Of a DNA stretch of 9,542 bases, positions 1 to 6,755 are shown in pieces; position 1 is the first letter of the stretch, and the number at the start of each line of letters is the position of its first letter. The notes beneath the pieces were generated by a model that was not told the DNA's origin, did no database searches, and saw nothing but the letters and a program-made list of their open reading frames with translations. This DNA comes from Acidimicrobiia bacterium (GTDB lineage: Bacteria; Actinomycetota; Acidimicrobiia; Spongiisociales; SHLN01): assembly GCA_013043085.1 (NCBI GenBank), contig JABDOU010000011.1, positions 1-9,542 on the forward strand. The letters run 5' to 3'. Both the position numbers and the translations under genes were made by a program.

Positions 1-576
1 CGAAGTCTTTGTGACGAATCGGGGACCCTCCTCATCATCGATGATGTACAGGCGGGGATGGGTCGGACGGGAAACTGGTTCTCGTGGCAAGACCTGAACA
101 TCGAGCCGGACATTGCTTCGGTTGCCAAGGCCCTTGCCAACGGCCTGCCCATCGGAGCGTGCCTGGCCACTGAGGAAGTGGCAGGAGCCTTTCAACCCGG
201 CGACCACGCAACGACCTTTGGAGGCGGACCGGTTGTCTGTGCCGCCGCACTTGCAACAATCACCGAAATCGAAGACAGAGGATTGTTGAACAACGCTCTT
301 GCGCGCGGGCAACAGCTGCGCGACGGACTCATGGCGCTGGATGGCGTCTCCGGCGTTCGAGGCAAGGGCCTACTGCTTGCTGCAGTCCTCGACGATGATC
401 TGGCACCCGAGGTGGTTGCAATGGCGCTGGACAACGGGCTCATTGTCAACGCAGTTCGACCGAACGCTGTTCGATGGGCACCACCGCTCTCCATAACCGG
501 GTCAGAGATCGATGATGCCGTGGCGATTTTCGAGGAGTCGCTATCGGCCATCAGGAGGGACTCAGATGGACACTGA
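1..576 (+). CDS. argD: Acetylornithine aminotransferase ArgD, 3' part (5' end outside window)
   Basis: This is the C-terminal 191 residues of a class III PLP-dependent aminotransferase; the reading frame is open from base 1. ArgD exchanges amino groups between glutamate and N-acetylglutamate semialdehyde to give N-acetylornithine, a cytoplasmic step of arginine synthesis. The fragment shows the pyridine-nitrogen aspartate block (IIDDVQAGMGRTG, residues 12-24 of the fragment), the PLP lysine in SVAKALANG (K43), a TFGGGP phosphate-binding segment and the family ending RWAPPLSITGSEID. Two positions differ from the usual wording: DDVQ for DEVQ, and TFGGGP for TFGGNP. The 3' end overlaps argR by 11 nt. 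The downstream argR-argG-argH context decides for ArgD over related ornithine, succinylornithine or GABA aminotransferases, which share these motifs. Confidence 0.92.
   Translation, partial: RSLCDESGTLLIIDDVQAGMGRTGNWFSWQDLNIEPDIASVAKALANGLPIGACLATEEVAGAFQPGDHATTFGGGPVVCAAALATITEIEDRGLLNNALARGQQLRDGLMALDGVSGVRGKGLLLAAVLDDDLAPEVVAMALDNGLIVNAVRPNAVRWAPPLSITGSEIDDAVAIFEESLSAIRRDSDGH
553..558 (+). promoter_or_regulatory. Ribosome binding site of argR
   Basis: AGGAGG lies inside the end of argD, 7 nt before the ATG at 566. It decides the argR start: the frame is open further upstream to an ATG at 512, but that would add 18 residues without family similarity. Confidence 0.8.
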
Positions 577-1021
577 GCGAAGGCGGCGGACCATACGGCA
601 ACTCATAGTCGAGACAGGAGTAACAAGCCAGAACCAGATTCGTGAGCGTCTTGCGACGGAGGGCTTTGTGGTGACACAGGCAACCGTATCGCGAGATCTG
701 GCGGCCGTCGGAGCCCGCAAAAGCGGTAACGGGCCGTCCGCGACCTATGTACTGGGTCCACCAAACCAGACCAGCACGGATCTGACAAATGCCTTGAACA
801 CCTTTGGCATCTCGATCGCTTCGTCAGCCAACATCGTGGTCGTGCGCACCGAGCCGAGCGCTGCCGGTGTCGTAGCCGGGGCCATCGATCGGGCCGGGCT
901 CACTTCGGTAATCGGAACCGTTGCCGGCGACGACACCGTGATAGTCATCACCGCTGATCCCACCGGTGGCGAAGCGCTTGCAAACCGATTAGACCCAGGA
1001 GCAATGGAGGAGCTGACATGA
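566..1021 (+). CDS. argR: Arginine repressor ArgR
   Basis: The 151-residue product has the usual ArgR length and two-domain layout. ArgR is a hexameric DNA-binding protein that represses arginine synthesis genes, and often activates catabolic ones, when arginine is bound. Residues 1-65 form the winged helix-turn-helix domain, with the recognition-helix signature TQATVSRDL at 37-45. Residues 75-150 form the oligomerisation and arginine-binding domain, with GTVAGDDTV at 117-125; D122 and D123 match the arginine-contacting aspartate pair of the family. The gene starts at ATG 566 behind a strong AGGAGG, overlaps argD by 11 nt, and its TGA overlaps the argG ATG (ATGA). Placement inside the arg operon implies autoregulation, though no ARG box is visible here and the operon promoter lies upstream. 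Confidence 0.95.
   Translation: MDTERRRRTIRQLIVETGVTSQNQIRERLATEGFVVTQATVSRDLAAVGARKSGNGPSATYVLGPPNQTSTDLTNALNTFGISIASSANIVVVRTEPSAAGVVAGAIDRAGLTSVIGTVAGDDTVIVITADPTGGEALANRLDPGAMEELT
1006..1012 (+). promoter_or_regulatory. Ribosome binding site of argG
   Basis: GGAGGAG within the argR coding end lies 5 nt before the argG ATG at 1018. argG therefore has its own strong ribosome binding site in addition to the ATGA overlap with argR. Confidence 0.75.
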
Positions 1022-2229
1022 CTGATCCCAAGCGGGTTGTGCTTGCGTACTCGGGCGGTCTTGACACGTCTGTGATTCTGGCCTGGATCAGGGAAACCTA
1101 CGGAGCAGAAGTCGTTGCATATACCGCAGACGTCGGCCAGGGCGAGGAGGTTGAAGCCGCCAGGAAGAAGGCGCTCGCGACCGGGGCCGTGGAAGCAATT
1201 GCCGAAGACCTGACGACCGAGTTCGTCGAGGACTATGTGTTCCCGGCGCTCCGTGCCAACGCCGTGTATGAGGGCTACTACCTGCTCGGAACGTCGCTCG
1301 CGCGTCCGGTGATAACCAAAGGCCTCATCAAAGCGGCTGAAGAGAGCGGAGCAGACGCTATTGCGCACGGAGCCACCGGAAAGGGCAACGATCAAGTGCG
1401 GTTCGAGCTTTCCGCATACGCGCTGAAACCTGAGATCCGTGTGATCGCTCCGTGGCGCGAATGGAACCTGGAAGGCCGGGCAGACTGCGTCGCCTATGCG
1501 CAGGCGCGTGGTATCGAGGTGCCTGTCACGAAAGAAAAACCGTATTCGATGGACGCCAACATCCTTCACATTTCTTACGAGGGCGGAGTCCTCGAAGATC
1601 CATGGGTGGAGCCTCCAGCCGGCATGTTCCAGCGAACAACCGATCCCGAAGCAGCTCCCGATCATCCCGAAATCGTCACCGTGGGTTTTCGAAACGGCTC
1701 TGCTGTTTCGGTAGACGGTCAGGAAATGAAACCCGTCGCACTGCTCACCCATCTCAATGATCTGGGCGGGCGGCATGGCGTCGGACGCATTGATATCGTG
1801 GAAAACAGATTCGTCGGAATGAAGAGTCGGGGTGTGTACGAGACCCCTGGCGGCACCATCATCCACCACGCCCTGCGGGCGGTTGAGTCGATCACCCTTG
1901 ATCGCGAAGTGCTGCATTTACGCAACGAACTTTCGCTCAAATACGCCTCGATGGTCTATAACGGGTTCTGGTTCGCGCCCGAGCGCGAGGGGCTGCAGGC
2001 CTATATGGATACCGTAGCGGGCCCGGTTACCGGCGAGGCCAGACTGAAGCTCTACAAGGGGGGAGTGACCGTACTCGGCCGCCGCTCGGATCGCGCTTTG
2101 TACGATCAGGCAACCGTCACGTTCGAAGCTGATGATGTGTATGACCAGAGTGACGCGACGGGATTCATCCGTCTCAATGCACTCCGACTCCGGACGCTTG
2201 CGGAGAAGCAGCTGGGCGGTGGCGAGTGA
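1018..2229 (+). CDS. argG: Argininosuccinate synthase
   Basis: The 403-residue product is full length for the bacterial type (about 400). It condenses citrulline and aspartate, with ATP going to AMP and pyrophosphate, to make argininosuccinate in the cytoplasm. The N-terminal ATP-pyrophosphatase P-loop AYSGGLDTS is at residues 10-18, and the second nucleotide and citrulline-binding motif HGATGKGNDQ is at 117-126. The C-terminal part carries the typical GRIDIVENRFVGMKSRGVYE segment of the synthase/tetramerisation domain. The gene starts with ATG overlapping the argR stop (ATGA) and ends in GTGA shared with argH. That arrangement suggests coupled expression of two consecutive enzymes that pass argininosuccinate on. 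No odd residues or breaks are seen. Confidence 0.98.
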   Translation: MTDPKRVVLAYSGGLDTSVILAWIRETYGAEVVAYTADVGQGEEVEAARKKALATGAVEAIAEDLTTEFVEDYVFPALRANAVYEGYYLLGTSLARPVITKGLIKAAEESGADAIAHGATGKGNDQVRFELSAYALKPEIRVIAPWREWNLEGRADCVAYAQARGIEVPVTKEKPYSMDANILHISYEGGVLEDPWVEPPAGMFQRTTDPEAAPDHPEIVTVGFRNGSAVSVDGQEMKPVALLTHLNDLGGRHGVGRIDIVENRFVGMKSRGVYETPGGTIIHHALRAVESITLDREVLHLRNELSLKYASMVYNGFWFAPEREGLQAYMDTVAGPVTGEARLKLYKGGVTVLGRRSDRALYDQATVTFEADDVYDQSDATGFIRLNALRLRTLAEKQLGGGE

Positions 2230-3566
2230 GCCTGTGGGGAGGACGGTTCCAACAAGGTCCGAGTGACCTTCTGTGGGCGTACACCGTGGAACGGGCCGAT
2301 GAGCGGTTGCTGAAACACGATGTTGCTGGTTCGATCGCCCACGCCAGGATGCTGGCGGCGGTTGGGCTCATATCCGAATCCGAAGGCGACGATCTGATCC
2401 GCGGGTTGGAAACGATATCCCACGATGGCGTCGAGTATCTGCAAACCGACGAGGACATTCACTCTGCAGTCGAGCGACGACTTTTTGAGCTCATCGGTGA
2501 AGTGGCGGGAAAGCTGCACACCGGCCGGTCACGTAACGATCAAATTGCGCTTGATCTGAGGCTGTTCCTTGCAGAGGCGGCCGACGACCAGATGGCCGGA
2601 ATTCAGCGCTTCGTCATGCAGATCGTGCAGACGGCCGAACGACACACCCGCACCCCGGTTGCCTCCTACACCCACCTGCAGCAAGCTCAGGTGACGAGTC
2701 TGGCGCATCACCTCCTTGCGTATGCGTGGATGGCGCGGCGCGATGCCGATCGGCTCGAGGATTTTTCAAGGCGGGTCGCTGTTTCCCCCCTCGGCGCAGG
2801 GGCATCTGCCGGAAGTTCGTTGCCGCTGGAACCGGCAATCACCGCAGAACTCCTCGGATGGGATTCGACATTCGATAACTCGATGGAGGCCGTCGGATCG
2901 CGCGATCTTGCCGCCGAGTATGTCTTCATATGCAGTCAGGCGATGGTCAACCTCTCGAGACTCGCCGAAGAGATCATTCTCTGGTCGAGTCAGGAGTTCA
3001 ACTGGATGACGTTGCCAGACGATCTCGCAACCGGCTCTTCTGCCATGCCGCACAAAAAGAACCCCGACATTGCCGAGCTGGCGCGGGGGAGGGCGGCCAT
3101 TGCTGTCTCCGACACGGCCGCCATCCTCGGCCTGCAGGCGAGCCTGCCGCTCACGTACAACCGTGATCTGCAGGAGGACAAACGCCTGGTATTTTCCGCC
3201 CACGATCGGCTGATGAGTTCCGGACAGGCTTTGGGAGCTCTGGTTGCAGGATCGGAGTTTCATCCGCCGCGACCGGGGAGTCTTGTTCTATCGCTCGATC
3301 TTGCCGAAGTGCTCGTGGGTCGCGGCGTCCCCTTCCGGGAAGCGCACGAGATCGTGGGCGGGCTGGTCGCTGAGGCTGAACACAGCGGGATCGGGCTGTT
3401 CGATCTCAAGCCTGAAATTCTCCACGCAGCCCACCCGAGTCTGACCGTTGACGACATTCCAACTATCGAAGACTCACTCGAGCGCAGGGCTGTTCCCGGC
3501 TCCGGTAGCCCGGCCGATATCGCGGTACAGGTCATCGCGTTGAAGGCCTGGGCTCGCGAGGATTGA
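2226..3566 (+). CDS. argH: Argininosuccinate lyase
   Basis: The 446-residue product belongs to the fumarase/aspartase superfamily and splits argininosuccinate into arginine and fumarate, the last step of arginine synthesis. It starts with GTG in a GTGA overlap with argG, and the N-terminus SLWGGRF is the normal ArgH start. Visible family blocks are EDIHSAVERRL (76-86), TGRSRNDQ (99-106), the catalytic THLQ histidine (H150), and the signature loop GSSAMPHKKNPD (270-281) with its catalytic serine. The loop reads AMPH where many ArgH proteins have LMPQ or IMPQ. This is closer to the adenylosuccinate lyase wording, but all other blocks and the operon context are ArgH. It is the last gene of the arg operon; no hairpin with a T-run follows the stop. 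Confidence 0.97.
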   Translation: MSLWGGRFQQGPSDLLWAYTVERADERLLKHDVAGSIAHARMLAAVGLISESEGDDLIRGLETISHDGVEYLQTDEDIHSAVERRLFELIGEVAGKLHTGRSRNDQIALDLRLFLAEAADDQMAGIQRFVMQIVQTAERHTRTPVASYTHLQQAQVTSLAHHLLAYAWMARRDADRLEDFSRRVAVSPLGAGASAGSSLPLEPAITAELLGWDSTFDNSMEAVGSRDLAAEYVFICSQAMVNLSRLAEEIILWSSQEFNWMTLPDDLATGSSAMPHKKNPDIAELARGRAAIAVSDTAAILGLQASLPLTYNRDLQEDKRLVFSAHDRLMSSGQALGALVAGSEFHPPRPGSLVLSLDLAEVLVGRGVPFREAHEIVGGLVAEAEHSGIGLFDLKPEILHAAHPSLTVDDIPTIEDSLERRAVPGSGSPADIAVQVIALKAWARED

Positions 3567-3577
3567 CGATTCGTCAA
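3563..3577. repeat. 15-nt palindrome across the argH stop codon
   Basis: TTGACGA-T-TCGTCAA is a perfect 7-bp inverted repeat with a single central base. It includes the argH TGA and lies about 80 nt before the surface-protein start. Without a T-run it is not an intrinsic terminator. It could be an operator for a dimeric regulator, or chance. The spacing does not match the ArgR box pattern (TGAAT-N4-ATTCA). Confidence 0.5.
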
Positions 3578-3596
3578 ACTCGTTTCGTATAGCACC

Positions 3597-3624
3597 TTGC
3601 CAGGTGGTGAGGCGCGGTTACCCT
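3597..3624 (+). promoter_or_regulatory. Candidate promoter of the DUF11 surface protein gene
   Basis: TTGCCA (3597-3602) and TACCCT (3619-3624) are separated by 16 nt, resembling a housekeeping -35 and an actinobacterial TANNNT -10. Transcription would begin near 3631, about 24 nt before the chosen start. A weaker alternative is TTGACG (3563-3568) with TATAGC (3588-3593), 19 nt apart. Both calls are by eye only. Confidence 0.35.
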
Positions 3625-3643
3625 GATGAAGGAATCAGAGTTC

Positions 3644-3649
3644 GAGGAG
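3644..3649 (+). promoter_or_regulatory. Ribosome binding site of the DUF11 surface protein
   Basis: GAGGAG lies 5 nt before GTG 3655 and 8 nt before GTG 3658. Together with the signal peptide that begins there, it argues against the longer in-frame start at GTG 3604. Confidence 0.65.
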
Positions 3650-3654
3650 TACGA

Positions 3655-4248
3655 GTGGTGAGGTTTGTGAGGCTGCGCGCGCCGGTCATGGTGGCGTTGA
3701 TCGTGATGCTCGCGGCTGCCAGTCCGGCAGGCGCTCAAACATTGGGCGCCGATCTCATCATCACGGTCTCGGACGGCGACGTCGCCGTGGAACGAGGCGA
3801 CACGCTGACCTATACCGTGGTCGTCGGAAACAACGGCCCGGACGCAGCCGAGAACGTCAAGGTCCTCAATGCGCTTCCAGATGGCACCTCGTATCTGGGT
3901 TCGGATGCCTCAGCGGGAACCTGCGGTGAGACGGGCGGCATCGTTATGTGTGATCTCGGCACGATTGAATCGGGGGCAGCCGCTCGCATCCTTGTTTCCG
4001 TTTTGATCAACGAGATACCGGACGCAACCATTGAGAACACGTATGTCGTGTCATCGAGCACAACCGACCCCGATCCGACAAACAACACGGCTGAGGAGAC
4101 CAGCAGCTCGATCGAGGTCCTGCCATCAACCGGAGCCGTTGATCAGGTCATACTGCCGATGGCGGCGTTGGCCATTCTTGCCGGAACGTACTTCGTGGTG
4201 TGGGCACGCAGGTCTCGGGCCACGTATCTCCTCGATCGGAGCCCCTAG
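3655..4248 (+). CDS. Secreted DUF11-domain protein with LPXTG cell-wall sorting signal
   Basis: The 197-residue product is exported and probably sortase-anchored; its specific role is unknown. From GTG 3655 it begins with a basic stretch (VRFVRLR) and a hydrophobic core (VMVALIVMLAAA), with a likely signal-peptidase cut after AGA near residue 27. Residues 32-150 match one DUF11/TIGR01451 repeat, an Ig-like fold of bacterial surface proteins, with NNGPDAAENV, LPDG, MCDLGTIESGA and DPDPTNN; C90 and C99 may form a disulfide. The C-terminus has LPSTG (156-160), a hydrophobic segment (about 164-184) and a basic tail starting RRSR, the standard order for sortase substrates. The tail of about 13 residues is somewhat long, so retention as a membrane-anchored protein is an alternative. 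GTG 3658 is an equally possible start. It stands alone between the arg and hut operons, and no sortase gene is in the window. Confidence 0.85.
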   Translation: MVRFVRLRAPVMVALIVMLAAASPAGAQTLGADLIITVSDGDVAVERGDTLTYTVVVGNNGPDAAENVKVLNALPDGTSYLGSDASAGTCGETGGIVMCDLGTIESGAAARILVSVLINEIPDATIENTYVVSSSTTDPDPTNNTAEETSSSIEVLPSTGAVDQVILPMAALAILAGTYFVVWARRSRATYLLDRSP

Positions 4249-4287
4249 CGCCGGACTCTGCTCCGCAAAAGCACCCCGGGCCATGCC
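4249..4287. other. Convergent intergenic gap without a clear terminator
   Basis: These 39 nt separate the stop codons of the DUF11 surface protein gene (+) and hutI (-). Only a 4-bp CGGA/TCCG pairing and a CCCGGG palindrome are visible, and no T-run or A-run flanks them. I see no convincing intrinsic terminator for either direction. Confidence 0.5.
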
Positions 4288-5430
4288 TCAGATCTGCTCG
4301 CCACCGATCATCGTCAGCGCGATCTGGGGGACTCCTGGCCTGTATACGAGAAAGTCGTAAGAGGGAGCGTCGAGAACCACCATATCGGATCGCGATCCCG
4401 CCCCGAGCCAGCCAATGTCGTCCCGACGCAGGGCGGCAGCACCCCCTGACGTCGCCGCCTGCAGTGCCTCTCTGATTGTCATACCCATCTCGCGCACGGC
4501 CAGCGCTACGCAGAGGCTCATGGAGGTCGTGTAGCTGGAGCCCGGATTGCAGTTGGTTGCGATCGCCACTGTTGCCCCGGCGTCCAATACACGGCGGGCA
4601 TCGGGGTACGGCTGCTTCGTGGAGAATTCGGTTGCCGGGAGAAACGTGACAACCGTCGATGATCCTGCCAGGGCGTCGATGTCGTCGTCCGACAAGAATG
4701 TGCAATGATCGGCAGAGGCACAATCCATCTCGACGGCCAGTTGTGCGCCGGGACCTGGACCAAGCTGGTTGGCGTGCAGACGGAGGCCAAGTCCGGAGGC
4801 ACGTCCCGCCTCCAGGATCGCCCGCGATTGATCTTCGTCGAAGGCTCCCACTTCACAAAAGGCATCTACCCAGGATGCGTGTTCCGCTGCGGCCTTCATC
4901 ATGTCGCCGGTGACGAGATGCACGTAGTCGTCTGCCCGACCGAGGAATTCGTTTGGAACAACATGAGCACCGAGGAACGTGACCTCGCTGGTCAGCCGTT
5001 CCCCAATCTGCAAACTGATGAGCTCGTGTTCGAGATCGAGGCCATAGCCAGACTTGATTTCGATGGTTGTGATACCGGCACGATGCGCTTCTGCCATCCT
5101 CGCAGTGGCCAACTCTGTCAGGAGTTCAGCGGTCGCAGCGCGGGTCGCTTCGACAGTCGTGCGAATTCCGCCGGCCTCGTAAGGAAGGCCGGACATTCGG
5201 GCCGCAAACTCCGCCGAGCGGTCGCCGGCGAATATCAGATGGGTGTGGCTGTCTACGAAGCCCGGAATCACGCAGCGTCGCTCGGCATCGATTCGCTTGT
5301 CCGCCGCGGGCGGTTTACCGGTGCCGGTCGCGACGACCAGGGCTCCGTCGATCGCAATCCAGGCATCGGTCAGCTCGCCTTCATCCCGGTTCGTGACCAG
5401 CAATCCAATATTGTCAATGACGGTGCTCAT
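4288..5430 (-). CDS. hutI: Imidazolonepropionase HutI, with Asn at the expected metal-ligand Asp
   Basis: The 380-residue product is an amidohydrolase-superfamily protein that opens the imidazolone ring of 4-imidazolone-5-propionate to N-formimidoyl-L-glutamate, third step of histidine breakdown. Visible blocks are PGFVDSHTHLIFAGDR with the H62/H64 metal pair, EIKSGYGLD (124-132), the strand-5 histidine H219 in RLHANQLGPGPG, and DH (H242). The block ATNCNPGSS (291-299) normally reads TDxNPGS, where the Asp binds the metal and acts in catalysis. Here codon 4552-4554 (+ strand GTT) reads AAC, giving N293. The rest of the protein looks intact and family-typical to its end. This is the last gene of the hut operon, and its ATG overlaps the hutF TGA (ATGA). 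No strong ribosome binding site precedes it, so coupling to hutF is likely. Whether it is active is uncertain. Confidence 0.93.
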   Translation of the reverse strand: MSTVIDNIGLLVTNRDEGELTDAWIAIDGALVVATGTGKPPAADKRIDAERRCVIPGFVDSHTHLIFAGDRSAEFAARMSGLPYEAGGIRTTVEATRAATAELLTELATARMAEAHRAGITTIEIKSGYGLDLEHELISLQIGERLTSEVTFLGAHVVPNEFLGRADDYVHLVTGDMMKAAAEHASWVDAFCEVGAFDEDQSRAILEAGRASGLGLRLHANQLGPGPGAQLAVEMDCASADHCTFLSDDDIDALAGSSTVVTFLPATEFSTKQPYPDARRVLDAGATVAIATNCNPGSSYTTSMSLCVALAVREMGMTIREALQAATSGGAAALRRDDIGWLGAGSRSDMVVLDAPSYDFLVYRPGVPQIALTMIGGEQI

Positions 5431-6755
5431 AGGGTTGACAGGGCCTGGCTCATGGCCGACACCACGTCGAATCGGACATGATTGCCCCCCGTGACGATGG
5501 CCTCTCCGGCAACCACGACCGACTCAACGTCGACCGCAGATGCCGCAAACACAACGGCTTCGAGATAGTTCTGCGGTTCTACGCCGGCCAATCGGATCGA
5601 ATTCATTCCGACCGTCACGAAGTCGGCGGCGGCGCCTGATTCGATCGATCCACAATCGGCCCAACCCAGAGCCTCGTGTCCGTTGGACGTTGCCATCTCG
5701 AGTAGCGAAACAGCGTCATGATGACCTCGTTCGCCCGATGAGAGCCGACGGTTGAGCTCAATCGCCCGCGCTTCTTCGAATAGGTCAATGACGGCTTGTG
5801 AGTCAGTCCCGAGGGCGAGGGTGACGCCAGCCTCGTCGAGACTTCGTGACGGACCGATCCCGTCGGCGAGGTCTCGTTCGGTTGTCGGGCAGAAGCAGGC
5901 CGTGCTTTCTGAAGAAGCCAGGAGGTTGATGTCATCTGCGGTCAGGTGGGTCGCATGGACTGCCGTGAAATCTCCATCGAGCGCCCCGGCTGACGCCATG
6001 ACGCCAGTCGGCGTCATGCCGTATGTCGCCTGGCACTCGTCGTTTTCCAGGGGCTGCTCGGAGACATGGGCGTGGAGAGGGAGCGGGTCCGGTCGGCTCG
6101 TCGCGAACTCTGCGACGCCTGCGATCGAAGCCGGGTCGACAGCCCGAACCGAATGCGCCGCCACCGCCAGCCTTCCATGTTCGGGAACCCTGATATCGCT
6201 GACTCTGGCTTTCCACGCGGACACAGTCTTGTCCGAAAAACGGTCCTGGGTGGGTGACAATGGCGCACCAAAACCGCCGCTGAGGTAGCACGTGTCTATG
6301 AGAGTGATCCTGATACCGGCTTCTGCTGCCGCTGCGAACATGGCTTCACCCATGGCGTTCGGATCGTCATAGGACCTGCCGCCGGCTTGATGATGGAGAT
6401 AGTGAAACTCGCCGACGGTGGTTATGCCTGCAAGGGCCATCTCCCCGTACACCGCCCTGGCGAGGAGGTGATAGGTGTCAGGTGTGAGTGTCTGGGCGAT
6501 TTCATACATGTCTTCTCGCCACGTCCAGAAGGAACCCTTCCCGCGTTGAGTCGTTGAACGGAGTGCCCGGTGAAACGCGTGGCTGTGGGTGTTTGCCAGG
6601 CCCGGCAAGGTGAGACCCTGAAGCCGCGTCGCTTCATCCGATGGCTCGACACCCGTACGTACGCTCGCTATCCGTCCCTGATCCGTCCGGATCTCGACAC
6701 CGGCATCCGGCTGCTCGCCCCCGAGCCAGGCAAAGGAGCACCAGTACACCGTCAT
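5427..6755 (-). CDS. hutF: Formimidoylglutamate deiminase HutF
   Basis: The 442-residue product is an amidohydrolase-superfamily enzyme close to the usual HutF length (about 450). It converts N-formimidoyl-L-glutamate to N-formyl-L-glutamate and ammonia, the five-step branch of histidine breakdown. Metal and catalytic positions are all present: NTHSHAFHRAL (H57, H59), AAHSVRAV (H201), HAHVSEQ (H228, H230, E233), AVHATHL (H267) and LGTDSQ (D318). The start at ATG 6755 has AGGA about 7 nt upstream and overlaps the stop of the deformylase gene (ATGA). The frame is open further upstream to 7025, but that extension would lie inside the deformylase gene and has no family similarity. The 3' TGA overlaps hutI. 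Having HutF, rather than HutG-type formimidoylglutamase, commits the cell to N-formylglutamate, which must then be deformylated. Confidence 0.95.
   Translation of the reverse strand: MTVYWCSFAWLGGEQPDAGVEIRTDQGRIASVRTGVEPSDEATRLQGLTLPGLANTHSHAFHRALRSTTQRGKGSFWTWREDMYEIAQTLTPDTYHLLARAVYGEMALAGITTVGEFHYLHHQAGGRSYDDPNAMGEAMFAAAAEAGIRITLIDTCYLSGGFGAPLSPTQDRFSDKTVSAWKARVSDIRVPEHGRLAVAAHSVRAVDPASIAGVAEFATSRPDPLPLHAHVSEQPLENDECQATYGMTPTGVMASAGALDGDFTAVHATHLTADDINLLASSESTACFCPTTERDLADGIGPSRSLDEAGVTLALGTDSQAVIDLFEEARAIELNRRLSSGERGHHDAVSLLEMATSNGHEALGWADCGSIESGAAADFVTVGMNSIRLAGVEPQNYLEAVVFAASAVDVESVVVAGEAIVTGGNHVRFDVVSAMSQALSTL

Noticed and set aside
745..1917. Minus-strand open frame of 390 codons opposite argR and argG
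   Set aside because: It lies entirely antisense to two clear genes and shows no recognisable motif; long antisense frames are expected in G+C-rich coding DNA.
3563..3577. The palindrome as an ArgR operator
   Set aside because: The half-site wording and spacing do not match TGAAT-N4-ATTCA, and it lies at the end, not the start, of the arg operon.
3563..3606. Palindrome and dyad after argH as an intrinsic terminator
   Set aside because: The stems are short and no T-run follows either of them.
3604..3654. Longer start (GTG 3604) for the DUF11 surface protein
   Set aside because: It would bury the signal peptide behind 17 extra residues and lacks a ribosome binding site; GAGGAG points to GTG 3655 or 3658.
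4705..5481. Plus-strand open frame of 258 codons opposite hutI and hutF
   Set aside because: It is a shadow of the amidohydrolase genes with no family features.
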